The translations under genes were made by a program, and so were the position numbers. A stretch of 64,000 bases of DNA from Aquiflexum lacus (lineage in GTDB: Bacteria > Bacteroidota > Bacteroidia > Cytophagales > Cyclobacteriaceae), in NCBI RefSeq assembly GCF_015476655.1, contig NZ_JABFHF010000001.1, forward strand, positions 310,001 through 374,000, read 5' to 3'. Shown in pieces: positions 1 through 8,078 of the stretch. Below the pieces are notes generated by a model. It saw only the letters and a program-made list of their open reading frames with translations. It was not told where the DNA came from and ran no database searches. Position 1 is the stretch's first letter. Every line of letters begins with the position of its first letter.

Positions 1-605
1 TTAAACTGATAGTCCACAGGGTCAAGTTGCTGTGTCATCTTTGAAACTTCATTGACTGAAAATCTCTCTGCTTTGGTTGTAGTATCTGTTAGCACGTTTT
101 CAATCAACTCGATAAAGTCAGAATCATTGCTGAATTGCTTTGCATAATTTAAAACCGAAACATCATTTTGCAAAGGTGTTTTGAGCTGTAATTCATTTAT
201 GAATTGATAAAATTCTGATGGAAAATCGTCTAAAAGCAAGCCTTTGTAAAGAAATTTAATAGATTCATTTTTTTTGTCAACATAGGTGGGTGTTTTATTA
301 TTCTTGACGATTTTGTACATTTCATTATCGTGTCCGTGTATCCACTGTGCCCCCAAGTCAATAGGACTTGAATAAAACCCTTCATTTTCAAAAATTCTAC
401 CTCCTGCTCTATTTTTAGCCTCAAGTACAGTGACTTTATGTCCTTGTTTTTTGAGGATGTCTGCTAAATATAAGCCTGAAATACCTGCTCCAATCACTCC
501 GATTTTTTGGCTAGGTTTCTTACCCTCCCCAAAAGTAAAACTTGGAAACATCATTGTGCATAGTCCTATTAGGGATACGTTCTTCATAAAATCTGATCTG
601 TTCAT
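1..605 (-). CDS. Flavin-dependent amine oxidase, N-terminal part (cut by window edge)
   Basis: The gene starts at the ATG complementary to 603-605 and runs off the left edge, so only about 201 residues are visible. The N-terminus is a signal-like stretch, with RSDFMKN followed by a hydrophobic run, loosely like a Tat signal but without a twin arginine. It is followed by a dinucleotide-binding fold (GAGISGLYLAD), an acidic strand end (VTVLEAKNRAGGR) and a DLGAQWIHG segment, the usual opening of the flavin monoamine oxidase / phytoene desaturase-like family. FAD binding is therefore well supported. The substrate cannot be told because the catalytic C-terminal half is outside the window. It lies 69 bp downstream of the next minus-strand gene and could be cotranscribed with it. 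Confidence 0.8.
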   Translation of the reverse strand, partial: MNRSDFMKNVSLIGLCTMMFPSFTFGEGKKPSQKIGVIGAGISGLYLADILKKQGHKVTVLEAKNRAGGRIFENEGFYSSPIDLGAQWIHGHDNEMYKIVKNNKTPTYVDKKNESIKFLYKGLLLDDFPSEFYQFINELQLKTPLQNDVSVLNYAKQFSNDSDFIELIENVLTDTTTKAERFSVNEVSKMTQQLDPVDYQF

Positions 606-674
606 TTTATGGCTATTGATGATCTATAAATTAAAATTCTTGATTTTTAAGACTATCGTAACGGTACCTTTCCA

Positions 675-1340
675 TTAAGGTGTTATTCGTAAAAAGAGAC
701 CATAATTCTGGAAATTGCCTTGATTTTTAAAGAATTGGTTGAAGTCTGCACCTATGCCAAATTGAAATTTCTGTTTGAAGTCTAAACCTATCCTTAGAAG
801 TTGAATACTTTGTTGATGCGCTGTAAATAAACCGAGAATATCCCTTTGAGGGCTAAAAGCTGTTCTATCAGTTAAAAGGTTTGTGCTGAAAATTAGCTGT
901 GAAAAAATACCCCAAGTATCGTTTAGCTGCGGGGTATAGCCGACCAACCCGAGCATATTAAATGATTTGATGCTATCTAAAAGGATTGTGGGATATGTTT
1001 CAATAAATAAATCACCCTTTGTATTGGCATAACTTAGGTTTAATCCAATGGAAGGCACAAATGATTCACCTTCAAATCCTCCACCGGCAGAAATACCAAG
1101 CCAATTAGTTATTTGGTACGTCAGTTGTCCTTCAATAGAAAAGTTATTGTAAGCTTCATCTTGATAATCTATGGCAAACCTGCTTAAGGTGAAGAAGTTG
1201 AATCTACCATTGCTATCAATCTCTTTTTCCCAATAGTTAATATAATGAGTCTGCTTGTTACCTATTAGTACTTCCGTAGGGATTTGTCCAAAAGCATTGG
1301 ACACGTACATTACCAAGATTATAAATATTAAATTTTTCAT
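675..1340 (-). CDS. Secreted or outer membrane beta-barrel-like protein, unknown function
   Basis: This is a 221-residue protein with a clear signal peptide (hydrophobic residues 4-17, cleavage near AFG-Q19). The rest alternates polar and hydrophobic residues with many aromatic strand ends (for example LTYQIT, SIGLNLSYAN) and finishes with a short amphipathic strand ending LFLRITP, as outer membrane beta-barrels do. I do not recognise a named family. It lies upstream of the amine oxidase on the same strand and downstream of the Crp/Fnr regulator, so the three may form one unit. Confidence 0.6.
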   Translation of the reverse strand: MKNLIFIILVMYVSNAFGQIPTEVLIGNKQTHYINYWEKEIDSNGRFNFFTLSRFAIDYQDEAYNNFSIEGQLTYQITNWLGISAGGGFEGESFVPSIGLNLSYANTKGDLFIETYPTILLDSIKSFNMLGLVGYTPQLNDTWGIFSQLIFSTNLLTDRTAFSPQRDILGLFTAHQQSIQLLRIGLDFKQKFQFGIGADFNQFFKNQGNFQNYGLFLRITP

Positions 1341-1432
1341 GATGCACTAACTGAGTTTATTTTGTTAGTGCAAAACTATGTATGCGGTTGCTTGATAAGT
1401 TTGACCTAAATCAAAAAGTGTTTTGACTTATA

Positions 1433-2014
1433 TCAAAAAGATGGCTTTTCGTTCCTAATTCTGCTAAGGGTTTCTTGAGAAATATTGAGGTAAGAAGCGA
1501 TATTGCCCAATGATACCCTTTGGGAGAATGATGGTTCTTTCTTTAATAGATTAAAATAGCGTTCGGTTGCATTCATAAATTGAAGTTCGTCAATTCTTTG
1601 TTCTATTTGGTGAAAATAGTTGTTTTCCAGCATCTTTATATACCAAATACAGAAAGCATGATGCTTTTGCTGAAGCTTTTGAACATCAGAATATGCAATT
1701 GCATATATGATGCTGTCTTCCAAAAGTTGTATGTTTTCTCTGGCGGGTTGTTGATTGAGCAGCGAGGGTATATCTGTCGTAAAGTTGTTTTCTACTGTAA
1801 ACCAAGTGTTCCGCTCCTTACCTCTATCATCAACATAAAAATGTCTTGTCAATCCACTTTGGACAAACCAAATGTTATGACATATCATCCCCGACCTTAA
1901 TAGGAAATAATTTTTAGGCAAATCATGGTATTTAAAAACGTTACAAACATCTTCCAATACCTCTTGAGGTAAATGCCAAATATGGTTTATGGAATTTTCT
2001 ATCTGGATTGACAT
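1433..2014 (-). CDS. Crp/Fnr family transcriptional regulator
   Basis: The 193-residue product has the usual layout: a cyclic-nucleotide-binding-like beta-roll (about residues 30-120, with LLRSGMICHNIWFVQSGLTR) and a C-terminal winged helix (about 150-190) ending in the recognition-helix pattern IASYLNISQETLSRIR. This short form is very common in Bacteroidota. The cNMP-binding Arg/Glu cassette is not evident, so the effector is unknown. It probably controls the barrel-like protein and amine oxidase downstream, but that is inference from position. It diverges from the TetR gene across about 365 bp. Confidence 0.85.
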   Translation of the reverse strand: MSIQIENSINHIWHLPQEVLEDVCNVFKYHDLPKNYFLLRSGMICHNIWFVQSGLTRHFYVDDRGKERNTWFTVENNFTTDIPSLLNQQPARENIQLLEDSIIYAIAYSDVQKLQQKHHAFCIWYIKMLENNYFHQIEQRIDELQFMNATERYFNLLKKEPSFSQRVSLGNIASYLNISQETLSRIRNEKPSF

Positions 2015-2379
2015 AGTGTTTGACTAAGATTTTATAAGTGCTAAAAATAAATGTTTTCATTTTAGTAGCAACTTTCTTAGAGTCGTAAAAATTATAGATT
2101 CCTAAAATTAACAACCAATTAATCAATTTATTGAATATGGTTTTGAGAGTTCTGGCTTCTACATATGGTGTTTTTATTGAAAATTGTTCAGGGTTTTGGG
2201 GCATACGCTTTAATACTTTTTTTAGGACTAATTATTTTCATGATAAAATCTGATCTTATTATCTTTCAACGCTTCAATTAATCAACAGTATCAGAAAAAA
2301 TATTAGCTATTATCAAATAAGTTTTTGGAAATTAAAAATGTTTATTACATTTGTGACTGATTAGTCAATCACAATAGAA
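2015..2379. other. Divergent intergenic region between Crp/Fnr and TetR genes
   Basis: This AT-rich stretch of about 365 bp separates two divergent regulators. Apart from the TetR promoter and operator at its right end I see no gene in it. The open frame that enters it from 2204 overlaps the Crp/Fnr gene and has no recognisable protein. Confidence 0.5.
2346..2371 (+). promoter_or_regulatory. Promoter -7 element and TetR operator before the TetR gene
   Basis: TACATTTG at 2346-2353 fits the Bacteroidota -7 consensus TAnnTTTG. Directly after it, 2355-2371 reads GACTGATTAGTCAATCA, which contains two overlapping inverted repeats (GACT-GATT-AGTC and TGATT-AGTC-AATCA). The identical 17 bases recur at 2962-2978 before the next gene. 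A repressor bound here would cover the transcription start, so autorepression by the TetR protein is likely. Confidence 0.7.
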
Positions 2380-2940
2380 ATGGATAAGAGAAGTCTCATA
2401 ATAAATTCAGCGCTTAAACTGTTTGTAGAACATGGTTTTCACGGAACAGCGACAAGTAAAATTGCACAGGATGCCGGAGTAGCCAACGGGACACTTTTTC
2501 AATACTTCAAGACCAAGGAGGAATTGGTAATTTCATTATACATCCATTTCAAAGATGAGTTATCAGAATATATTTCTAAAAACACATCCGAGAATGCAGA
2601 CATAAAAAAAGCCTTAAAAACACAAGTTTTATCTTCATTGATTTGGGCTTTGGATAATACAACTAAATTTCGTTTTATCCAGCAAGTACATACTTCTCCT
2701 TATATTACCCAAGTTGATCAAGATGTCCTGAAAAATCAGGTTGAGCCTCATTTATTTCTTATTCAGAAAGGTATTAAGGAAGGAATTTTAAAGCCTTTGC
2801 CTGTTGATCTAATTTATGCATTAATAAGTAGTCAGATTTTTGGTTTGTATCAATACCTGACTTCACAAAAACTTTCTAAAACAAAGCAAAATGAAACCAT
2901 TGAAACAACATTTGAAATGCTTTGGAATATGTTGGCATAA
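2380..2940 (+). CDS. TetR/AcrR family transcriptional regulator
   Basis: This 186-residue protein has an N-terminal helix-turn-helix (about residues 5-50, with KLFVEHGFHGTATSKIAQDAGVAN and GTLFQYFKTKEEL split over the recognition helix), which is the TetR signature. The C-terminal ligand-binding part is variable as usual. Identical operator-like sites lie over its own promoter and before the DUF2147 gene that begins 57 bp downstream, so it most likely represses itself and the DUF2147-SDR-membrane protein operon. The ligand is unknown. Confidence 0.9.
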   Translation: MDKRSLIINSALKLFVEHGFHGTATSKIAQDAGVANGTLFQYFKTKEELVISLYIHFKDELSEYISKNTSENADIKKALKTQVLSSLIWALDNTTKFRFIQQVHTSPYITQVDQDVLKNQVEPHLFLIQKGIKEGILKPLPVDLIYALISSQIFGLYQYLTSQKLSKTKQNETIETTFEMLWNMLA

Positions 2941-2961
2941 AAAAATTTTATAACCAAAATA

Positions 2962-2978
2962 GACTGATTAGTCAATCA
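2962..2978 (+). promoter_or_regulatory. Second copy of the TetR operator, before the DUF2147 gene
   Basis: GACTGATTAGTCAATCA here is identical over 17 bases to the site at 2355-2371. It sits 19 bp before the DUF2147 start codon. No good TAnnTTTG box is seen just upstream, so the exact promoter position is uncertain. Two identical copies flanking a TetR gene strongly suggest a shared operator. Confidence 0.7.
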
Positions 2979-2997
2979 TAAATTAAAACAAAAAACA

Positions 2998-3432
2998 ATG
3001 AAAAAAATCAAATCAACAATCGTAATGGTATTTATTGCTATCACCAGCCTAATGGCTCAAAACAAGTCAGATGACATAATCGGCATCTGGGAAACAGAAA
3101 CAAAAGATGCCAAGATGGAAATCTTTAAGGATGGTAGCATTTACTATGGAAAATTACTTTGGGGCGACAAAATTGTTGAATCCGACGGAAAGACTTCAAA
3201 AAAAGACAGTAAAAACACAGACGAAAAATTACGGAGCAGAGACATTATCGGAATAGTTAATCTTTATGGATTGAGGTATGAAAACGGCACCTATGTAGAC
3301 GGCACAATATATGACCCACCAAGTGGTAAAACATACGATTGCAAAGCATGGATTGAAAATGGTAAACTTCAACTACGTGGTTACATAGGATTTTCTCTAA
3401 TAGGACGTACAGCAACTTGGAATAAACTTTAA
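2998..3432 (+). CDS. DUF2147 family secreted protein
   Basis: The 144-residue protein has a signal peptide (residues 1-20, ending MAQ) and then a lipocalin-like small domain opening with IIGIWETETKDAKMEIF and closing with LRGYIGFSLIGRTATWNKL. This order (GxW near the start, YxG, a central conserved RDIIGI, and GRTxxW at the end) is the DUF2147 pattern. The family is exported and of unknown function. It is the first gene of the TetR-controlled operon and is followed 12 bp later by an SDR gene. A paralogue at 8798-9226 sits in a similar setting. Confidence 0.85.
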   Translation: MKKIKSTIVMVFIAITSLMAQNKSDDIIGIWETETKDAKMEIFKDGSIYYGKLLWGDKIVESDGKTSKKDSKNTDEKLRSRDIIGIVNLYGLRYENGTYVDGTIYDPPSGKTYDCKAWIENGKLQLRGYIGFSLIGRTATWNKL

Positions 3433-3444
3433 AACAAATAAAAA

Positions 3445-4365
3445 ATGAGCAAAACAGTATTTATCACAGGAACAAGCTCTGGCTTTGGAAAAGCAATGGT
3501 GGAACTATTCGCAAGCAAAGGCTGGAATGTAGCAGCGACAGTAAGGAACAAATCGGAACATGCCGATTTGTTTAAAGGATTGCAAAATGTAAAAATCTAT
3601 GAATTGGATATTTCGGACTACCGACAAGTTAATGAAGTTGGTAATGCCGTAATTTCTGACTTTAAGAAAATAGATGTAGTAGTTAACAATGCAGCTTATT
3701 GCCTTATGGGTCCAACCGAAACTACCACAATGGAACAAATTGAAAATCAATTTAAGACCAATGTTTTCGGATTGATGGCTGTTTCAAAAGCTTTTATTGC
3801 TCACTTCCGAGAATATAAAGAAGGCTTATTCATCAATATTGCTTCATCAAGCGCAAGGTTCAATTATCCATTTGTAGCAAGTTACGGAGGAAGTAAGTGG
3901 GCTGTTCGAGGAATAAGTGAAAGTTTGGGAATAGAACTGAAACCCTTTGGTATTGAAGTAAAGACCATCTATCCAGGCGTACATGCCACTAGAATCTTTA
4001 CTAAACTGGATCTTGGAGTAAAAGCTGTAAACCAAGTTTATTCTGATATCTACAAAACTTATTTTGTTAATTTTCTTGGTGCCCAATCTTCCGTAACAAA
4101 TGTTACTTCACCCGAGAGCATTGCAATGGAAGTCTACAAGGCTGCAATTAAACCAAAGGCAGGAAAGCTAAACATAGTTTCTGGAGGTGATGCCAAAATG
4201 TTTGATTTTATGAAAAAAATTCTCCCAGAAAGGGGCTTTCAACAACAATTACTCAATTCAATTCTCAACCCCATATCTGCCGGGCAAGTAAGAATGTTCA
4301 AATGGATATTGGGGAAAAATATAAAACCTCTATACACTAGTATTCCAGAAGAACTAACAAAGTAA
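3445..4365 (+). CDS. Short-chain dehydrogenase/reductase (SDR)
   Basis: This 306-residue protein is a classical-type SDR. It has the cofactor motif TGTSSGFGKA near residue 8, NNAAY at about 80, and the catalytic Ser with YxxxK (YGGSK) near residue 150. The C-terminus is about 50 residues longer than a minimal SDR. It probably oxidises or reduces an alcohol/ketone with NAD(P)(H), but the substrate cannot be read. It follows the DUF2147 gene by 12 bp and is followed by the membrane protein after only 2 bp, so the three are cotranscribed. Confidence 0.9.
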   Translation: MSKTVFITGTSSGFGKAMVELFASKGWNVAATVRNKSEHADLFKGLQNVKIYELDISDYRQVNEVGNAVISDFKKIDVVVNNAAYCLMGPTETTTMEQIENQFKTNVFGLMAVSKAFIAHFREYKEGLFINIASSSARFNYPFVASYGGSKWAVRGISESLGIELKPFGIEVKTIYPGVHATRIFTKLDLGVKAVNQVYSDIYKTYFVNFLGAQSSVTNVTSPESIAMEVYKAAIKPKAGKLNIVSGGDAKMFDFMKKILPERGFQQQLLNSILNPISAGQVRMFKWILGKNIKPLYTSIPEELTK

Positions 4366-4367
4366 AA

Positions 4368-4886
4368 ATGGACTTTATACAACATACGACTAATTGGGTT
4401 AAAGGCGAAATATTTGAAGCGACCATTTTTGGAGCATTCGGCTTATTGACCATTATCTGCTCTCTACTGTTTTGGAAATTTGGCGAAACGCCAAATTCCA
4501 AAGCAGTAATTATTCCTTTTGCAGTAGTAGGGTTATTCTTTTTGGTAACAGCCGTTTCAGGAATTATAAGTAACAACAAGAGACTTGAAGAATATAACGA
4601 AGCATATCAAAAGAGCAAAGCCGAGTTTGTGATAAGCGAGAAAAAGAGAGTGGAAGACTTTCAGTATCTATACAAAATGACAATCATTATTGCTGCGGTA
4701 TGCTTTGCCATTGCCGTTTGTTTTTTTCTGTTTACTAATAATCATATTTTAAGATCCATCGGACTTGCAATGATTATTTTCGGATTGACTGGACTCATCA
4801 TTGACTACTTTTCAAAAGAGCGGGCGGATGACTATTATAAGGTAATTACAGCGCAAATTGAAAAAAACCATATTTTTGAAAATTGA
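4368..4886 (+). CDS. Membrane protein with two hydrophobic pairs, unknown
   Basis: The 172-residue protein has four predicted membrane segments: about residues 20-37 and 47-65, then, after a charged linker rich in Lys and Glu (about 70-100), 104-122 and 128-146. The tail is polar. I do not recognise the family. It starts 2 bp after the SDR stop and ends 22 bp before the start chosen for the next TetR gene, so it belongs to the same operon. Confidence 0.65.
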   Translation: MDFIQHTTNWVKGEIFEATIFGAFGLLTIICSLLFWKFGETPNSKAVIIPFAVVGLFFLVTAVSGIISNNKRLEEYNEAYQKSKAEFVISEKKRVEDFQYLYKMTIIIAAVCFAIAVCFFLFTNNHILRSIGLAMIIFGLTGLIIDYFSKERADDYYKVITAQIEKNHIFEN

Positions 4887-4908
4887 AAAGATTTTGCAAT
4901 TACATGGA

Positions 4909-5445
4909 ATGAAAACAGACCACATAGATATTTGGATAAAAAAGGCATACAGAATTTTTGCCCTAAACGGACAAGAAGGGCTTAAAATTGAACGACTTGC
5001 TAAGGAAGTTGGAAAAAGCAAATCCTCCTTTTATCATCACTTTGCCGACCTTGATTTATTTATTGATACGCTATTGGAATATCATCTCGATCAATTACAA
5101 GTAATTACAGAAAAAGAAAATCAGGCACAATCCATTGATCCTGATCTAATTAATATTTTTATTGAGCATAAAATTGACTTTTTATTCTACAAACAATTGC
5201 TTGTGAATAAACATCAGGAAGTTTATCAAAAGACTTTACTCAAATCAAATAAGGTGATAGAAAAAGTATTTGAGATGAACTGGGTGAACGACATTAACCC
5301 TAAGCTTGAAAAAAGGCAAATAGATGCCATTTTATCCCTAATTGTGGAAAATTTCCTTTTGCAGAATACGGTTGATAATATGAACTACGATTCCTTATCC
5401 GAATATTTCACAAACCTAAAAAAGATAACCACTAACCTATTTTAA
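4909..5445 (+). CDS. TetR/AcrR family regulator, last gene of module A
   Basis: I chose the ATG at 4909 (MKTDHIDIW). An upstream in-frame start at 4858 would overlap the preceding gene by 29 bp and adds residues unlike the family. From 4909 the protein has 178 residues, with the TetR helix-turn-helix at about 8-52 (ALNGQEGLKIERLAKEVGKS, then SSFYHHFADLDLFID). The C-terminal part is not assignable. A second TetR-type protein at the end of a TetR-controlled operon is unusual and may give a second input. Confidence 0.85.
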   Translation: MKTDHIDIWIKKAYRIFALNGQEGLKIERLAKEVGKSKSSFYHHFADLDLFIDTLLEYHLDQLQVITEKENQAQSIDPDLINIFIEHKIDFLFYKQLLVNKHQEVYQKTLLKSNKVIEKVFEMNWVNDINPKLEKRQIDAILSLIVENFLLQNTVDNMNYDSLSEYFTNLKKITTNLF

Positions 5446-5526
5446 TTAGAATTGGACGGTAGCGACTAAAACCTTCAACTCCCAAGACATATTTTTGAGG
5501 CTTAATATTTAAATCAGGCTTTAATT

Positions 5527-5886
5527 ATGTCAGGTCATATTTTCTTTTTTCTAGGGCTCTCATTGCTCACGATGCATGAAATGGATGCGGTACGTTGCCA
5601 AGAATGGAGGATTTTTCCCGGTCTTTCTTATTTCAGCAGTGAATGGGGGTATAAAATTTTCATATTTCTGCATCTGCCGCTGTACTATTTCATCTTTTGG
5701 CAGCTAACCAACAGCCAAAACCCGAATGCCTTTATAAGTGGATTTAATGCTTTTATGATTGTCCATTTAGTACTTCACATACTCTTTTTATGCCACAAAC
5801 ATAACAAATTCAAAGATTGGATTTCTTGGTCATTAATAATTGGGGCAGCTTTATGTGGGGTAATTGATTTAATAATCAAAACATGA
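5527..5886 (+). CDS. Small integral membrane protein (DUF6713-like)
   Basis: The 119-residue protein has four hydrophobic stretches and the polar motif MHEMDAVRCQEWR close to the N-terminus, followed by FPGLS. His/Glu/Asp residues inside the first membrane segment suggest a metal- or substrate-binding site. I associate the HEMDA pattern with DUF6713-type proteins but cannot confirm this by search. The stop codon overlaps the start of repeat copy A by one base. Confidence 0.65.
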   Translation: MSGHIFFFLGLSLLTMHEMDAVRCQEWRIFPGLSYFSSEWGYKIFIFLHLPLYYFIFWQLTNSQNPNAFISGFNAFMIVHLVLHILFLCHKHNKFKDWISWSLIIGAALCGVIDLIIKT

Positions 5887-5999
5887 AATCGAGCCTGCCT
5901 ACCGGACAGACAGGCATGATGCAGGCAACGTACGGAGGGATGATTATAATTGCGAGATTCCATGTGACCTTTGAAAAACAATTATAAACACATGAAAAT
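5886..5999 (+). repeat. Interspersed intergenic repeat, copy A (114 bp)
   Basis: This copy aligns without gaps to 7075-7188, about 13 differences in 114 bases by eye. It begins at the last base of the preceding stop codon. It contains a hairpin, GCCTGCCT - 7 nt - AGACAGGC, with one mismatch here and none in copy B. The conserved right part reads GCGAGATTCCATGTG and then an AT-rich end with CACATGAAAAT. The ATG in that end (5992) opens only a three-codon frame that stops at 6003, just before the next gene. No terminal inverted repeats or target duplications are obvious. Confidence 0.8.
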
Positions 6000-6007
6000 G
6001 TAATACA

Positions 6008-7075
6008 ATGAATAAAAAAATACTGGTGATAGGCTCAAATGGTATTTTGGGAAAGCATATCGTGGAAAAACTAATTCTTCAATTTGGAATTAGCCAGATA
6101 ATAATATCTGATTATAAAGAAAAAAGGATACTAAAGCAGGAATCACAATTTGCCAGCAAGTTTGGTCAATCGCCCTTGTCAAGGGTGATTGATATTAATT
6201 CCATTGAGAGCATAAAGAAAGGAATATATGATGTTGCTCTGGTAGTTGTCGCCATCCAGCAAAAAAATCCCAATATTCAAAAACTCTGTCTTGAGAAAGG
6301 AATAAATAGCATTGAAGTGTCAGTAAATCCGGGCTTTATTGAAAAGGTGCTGGATTTGAATTCGGTAGAAAACCATTCGAGTTTACAAATTATCACAGGA
6401 GGTTTGTTTCCAGGGCTATCCGGAATTTTAGCAAAAGAAATATCGAAGAATGGATTAGTTGATGAAACAGTTGAAGTTGGTTTGCTTCAGTCTTCCAAGG
6501 GTACAAATGGCAAAACAGGAGTTTTGGATATGCTTAAAATATTCAACAGTAAGGTTAGGCTTTTTAAAACTAATTCCACAGCCGAATATGCAGGCTTTTC
6601 CCTAATAAAGAGGTTTCAATTCCCAATGCCCTTTGGAACCAAAGAACTACGTCTTGCTAATTTTATAGAAAGAGATTACCTCAAAGTAGCTGGAATTACC
6701 TCAAATTACTGGACTGCATTTGATAAACAATCTTTGAACAGCTTAATCTTTGTTTTTAGAAAACTTGGGATATTAAAATTAACGACAAATAAAATATTTG
6801 GAAACTTAATGGCTTCCATGATATCCAAGTCAAGCAAGAAAAGTATTGATGAAAGCATAGGTTTGATCGCAACTAATGATAGAAAAAGTATTGCACTCGT
6901 CTTAAGGTCAGATTACGAAGCAACAGCTGTCTGCATTGTAGCCTACTCAAAATCAATTCTGTCAAATAAAACTAGTATAACAGGAGTAAGATTCCCATTT
7001 GAGATATTTTCATTTTCTGAAATTGAACCTGATTTGAAAGATGTCATCAAAAAAAAAGCAAGGATCGAATCATAA
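6008..7075 (+). CDS. Saccharopine dehydrogenase-like NAD(P)-binding protein
   Basis: The 355-residue protein opens with a Rossmann strand and glycine motif (ILVIGSNGILGKHIVEKL), then an acidic second strand (IIISDYKEKR). The central segment with GGLFPGLSG, and a C-terminal alpha/beta part, resemble the saccharopine dehydrogenase NADP-binding family, which includes many carboxynorspermidine-like and uncharacterised reductases. The true substrate is unknown. It lies between repeat copies A and B, its stop codon ending at the first base of copy B. Confidence 0.7.
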   Translation: MNKKILVIGSNGILGKHIVEKLILQFGISQIIISDYKEKRILKQESQFASKFGQSPLSRVIDINSIESIKKGIYDVALVVVAIQQKNPNIQKLCLEKGINSIEVSVNPGFIEKVLDLNSVENHSSLQIITGGLFPGLSGILAKEISKNGLVDETVEVGLLQSSKGTNGKTGVLDMLKIFNSKVRLFKTNSTAEYAGFSLIKRFQFPMPFGTKELRLANFIERDYLKVAGITSNYWTAFDKQSLNSLIFVFRKLGILKLTTNKIFGNLMASMISKSSKKSIDESIGLIATNDRKSIALVLRSDYEATAVCIVAYSKSILSNKTSITGVRFPFEIFSFSEIEPDLKDVIKKKARIES

Positions 7076-7188
7076 AATCGAGCCTGCCTACCGGACAGGC
7101 AGGCATAACGCAGGCGACGCACGGCGGGGTGATTGTAATTGCGAGATTCCATGTGGCAACTGAAAAACAATTATAAACACATGAAAAT
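7075..7188 (+). repeat. Interspersed intergenic repeat, copy B (114 bp)
   Basis: This is the best copy: it has a perfect 8-bp stem (GCCTGCCT - ACCGGAC - AGGCAGGC) right after the stop codon of the preceding gene. No T-run follows the stem, so it is not a standard terminator. Its right end carries ATG at 7181, the likely start codon of the downstream membrane protein gene. On the minus strand the repeat spells a peptide beginning MESRNYNHPAVRR, a by-product that should not be taken for a gene. Confidence 0.8.
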
Positions 7189-7576
7189 AAACGATATGGA
7201 TTATAAAAAATTCAGTCTATTTCTCGGATTTATGGTTTGGCTTATGGCAACAATTGCTTTTAGGTTTGCCGGGCAGTATTTCTTCCTCACAGACAACACG
7301 TTGGTAATGGTTGGTCTTTACATTTTGGTTGTACCTGTTCTGGGTGTTTTAGCAAATTGGGTCTTCAATAGTTATCAACTTGGCAGGTTGGAAAGTATTC
7401 AATCCGCTACATTAATCGTCCTTCCCGGAATGGCCTTTGATACTTTTATTATTATATTTTTCCCTGTTGTCTTGCCAAATTTACCACCGACGGACGCTCC
7501 AATTTTTGGCTCGTGGTTGATGTGGGCTTATGCCAGTGTGTTGGCATTTGGATTAACAAGAAAAGAAAGTAGCTAA
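7181..7576 (+). CDS. DUF5367-like integral membrane protein
   Basis: From the ATG at 7181 the protein has 131 residues (MKINDMDYKKF). An ATG at 7196 is also possible, and an upstream frame from 7139 lies inside the repeat and is rejected. It has four hydrophobic segments: WLMATIAFRFAG, VGLYILVVPVLGVLANWVF, the segment around LIVLPGMAFDTFII, and a last one with SWLMWAYASVLAFGL. The pattern fits the DUF5367 small membrane family of unknown function. Its start lies within repeat copy B. Confidence 0.75.
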   Translation: MKINDMDYKKFSLFLGFMVWLMATIAFRFAGQYFFLTDNTLVMVGLYILVVPVLGVLANWVFNSYQLGRLESIQSATLIVLPGMAFDTFIIIFFPVVLPNLPPTDAPIFGSWLMWAYASVLAFGLTRKESS

Positions 7577-7620
7577 CTTCATAATTTTTCGTCTGTTTAT
7601 ATTTTGATTTTCAACGGTCA

Positions 7621-7680
7621 GATGGAATCTCGCAACGATAATCATCCCAGTGTGTGACGGTTACGTCATGCTCGATTTCA
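7621..7680 (-). repeat. Interspersed repeat, copy C, shortened and inverted
   Basis: Read on the minus strand this gives AAATCGAG, a shortened middle and then GATGATTAT followed by GCGAGATTCCAT, matching the two ends of copies A and B. The 8-bp hairpin arms and the AT-rich right end are missing. It abuts a truncated SRPBCC gene and a half-site of the Crp-type operator (TGGTAAA, 7683-7689). Confidence 0.7.
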
Positions 7681-7713
7681 TTTGGTAAATTAAATTTGTT
7701 CATAAATGGTTAA

Positions 7714-7992
7714 TATTACTTGAAAATCAACTCGAAAACTGGTGGAGCTAAAATTCATTCAATGCTTCACACCGTTGAGCCTTGTAAAAACTTCGGTTGG
7801 ACAGGAAAGACTTTCGGAATGTTTGCTATACACAATTGGACACTAACAGAACTCAATGGGCAAACCATTGTATCTGTGGACGAAAGTATGAAAGGCTTGC
7901 TTGCAAAGCTTTTAAAACGTTCATTCAATAAAAATTTAGAAAAAGGAATGCAGAACTGGTTGGACTTATTAAAACAGGAATGTGAAAAATAA
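7714..7992 (+). pseudogene. SRPBCC-family protein remnant (C-terminal part)
   Basis: About 90 codons are open after an in-frame TAA at 7711. The sequence KTGGAKIHSMLHTVEPCKN, then FGWTGKTFGMFAIHNW and a C-terminal helix ending WLDLLKQ, matches the second half of SRPBCC / polyketide-cyclase-like proteins of about 150 residues. There is no ATG; the first possible start is a TTG at 7720. The N-terminal half is missing where repeat copy C now lies, so I call it a 5'-truncated pseudogene, although a short product cannot be excluded. Confidence 0.7.
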
Positions 7993-8078
7993 ACGACATA
8001 TTCTACCATCTCTAAAATTGTGCTGGTACTTAATTAAAAGTTGTCGAAGAATTGTTTTTTTTGAATATTCAATTGGTT

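Noticed and set aside
1941-2204. Open frame on the minus strand upstream of the Crp/Fnr gene
   Set aside because: It overlaps the Crp/Fnr gene and has no domain, signal or family pattern.
5775-7170. Minus-strand frames in repeat copies A and B that read MESRNYNHP...
   Set aside because: They follow the repeat, not a gene: the frames overlap real genes and change after the repeat ends.
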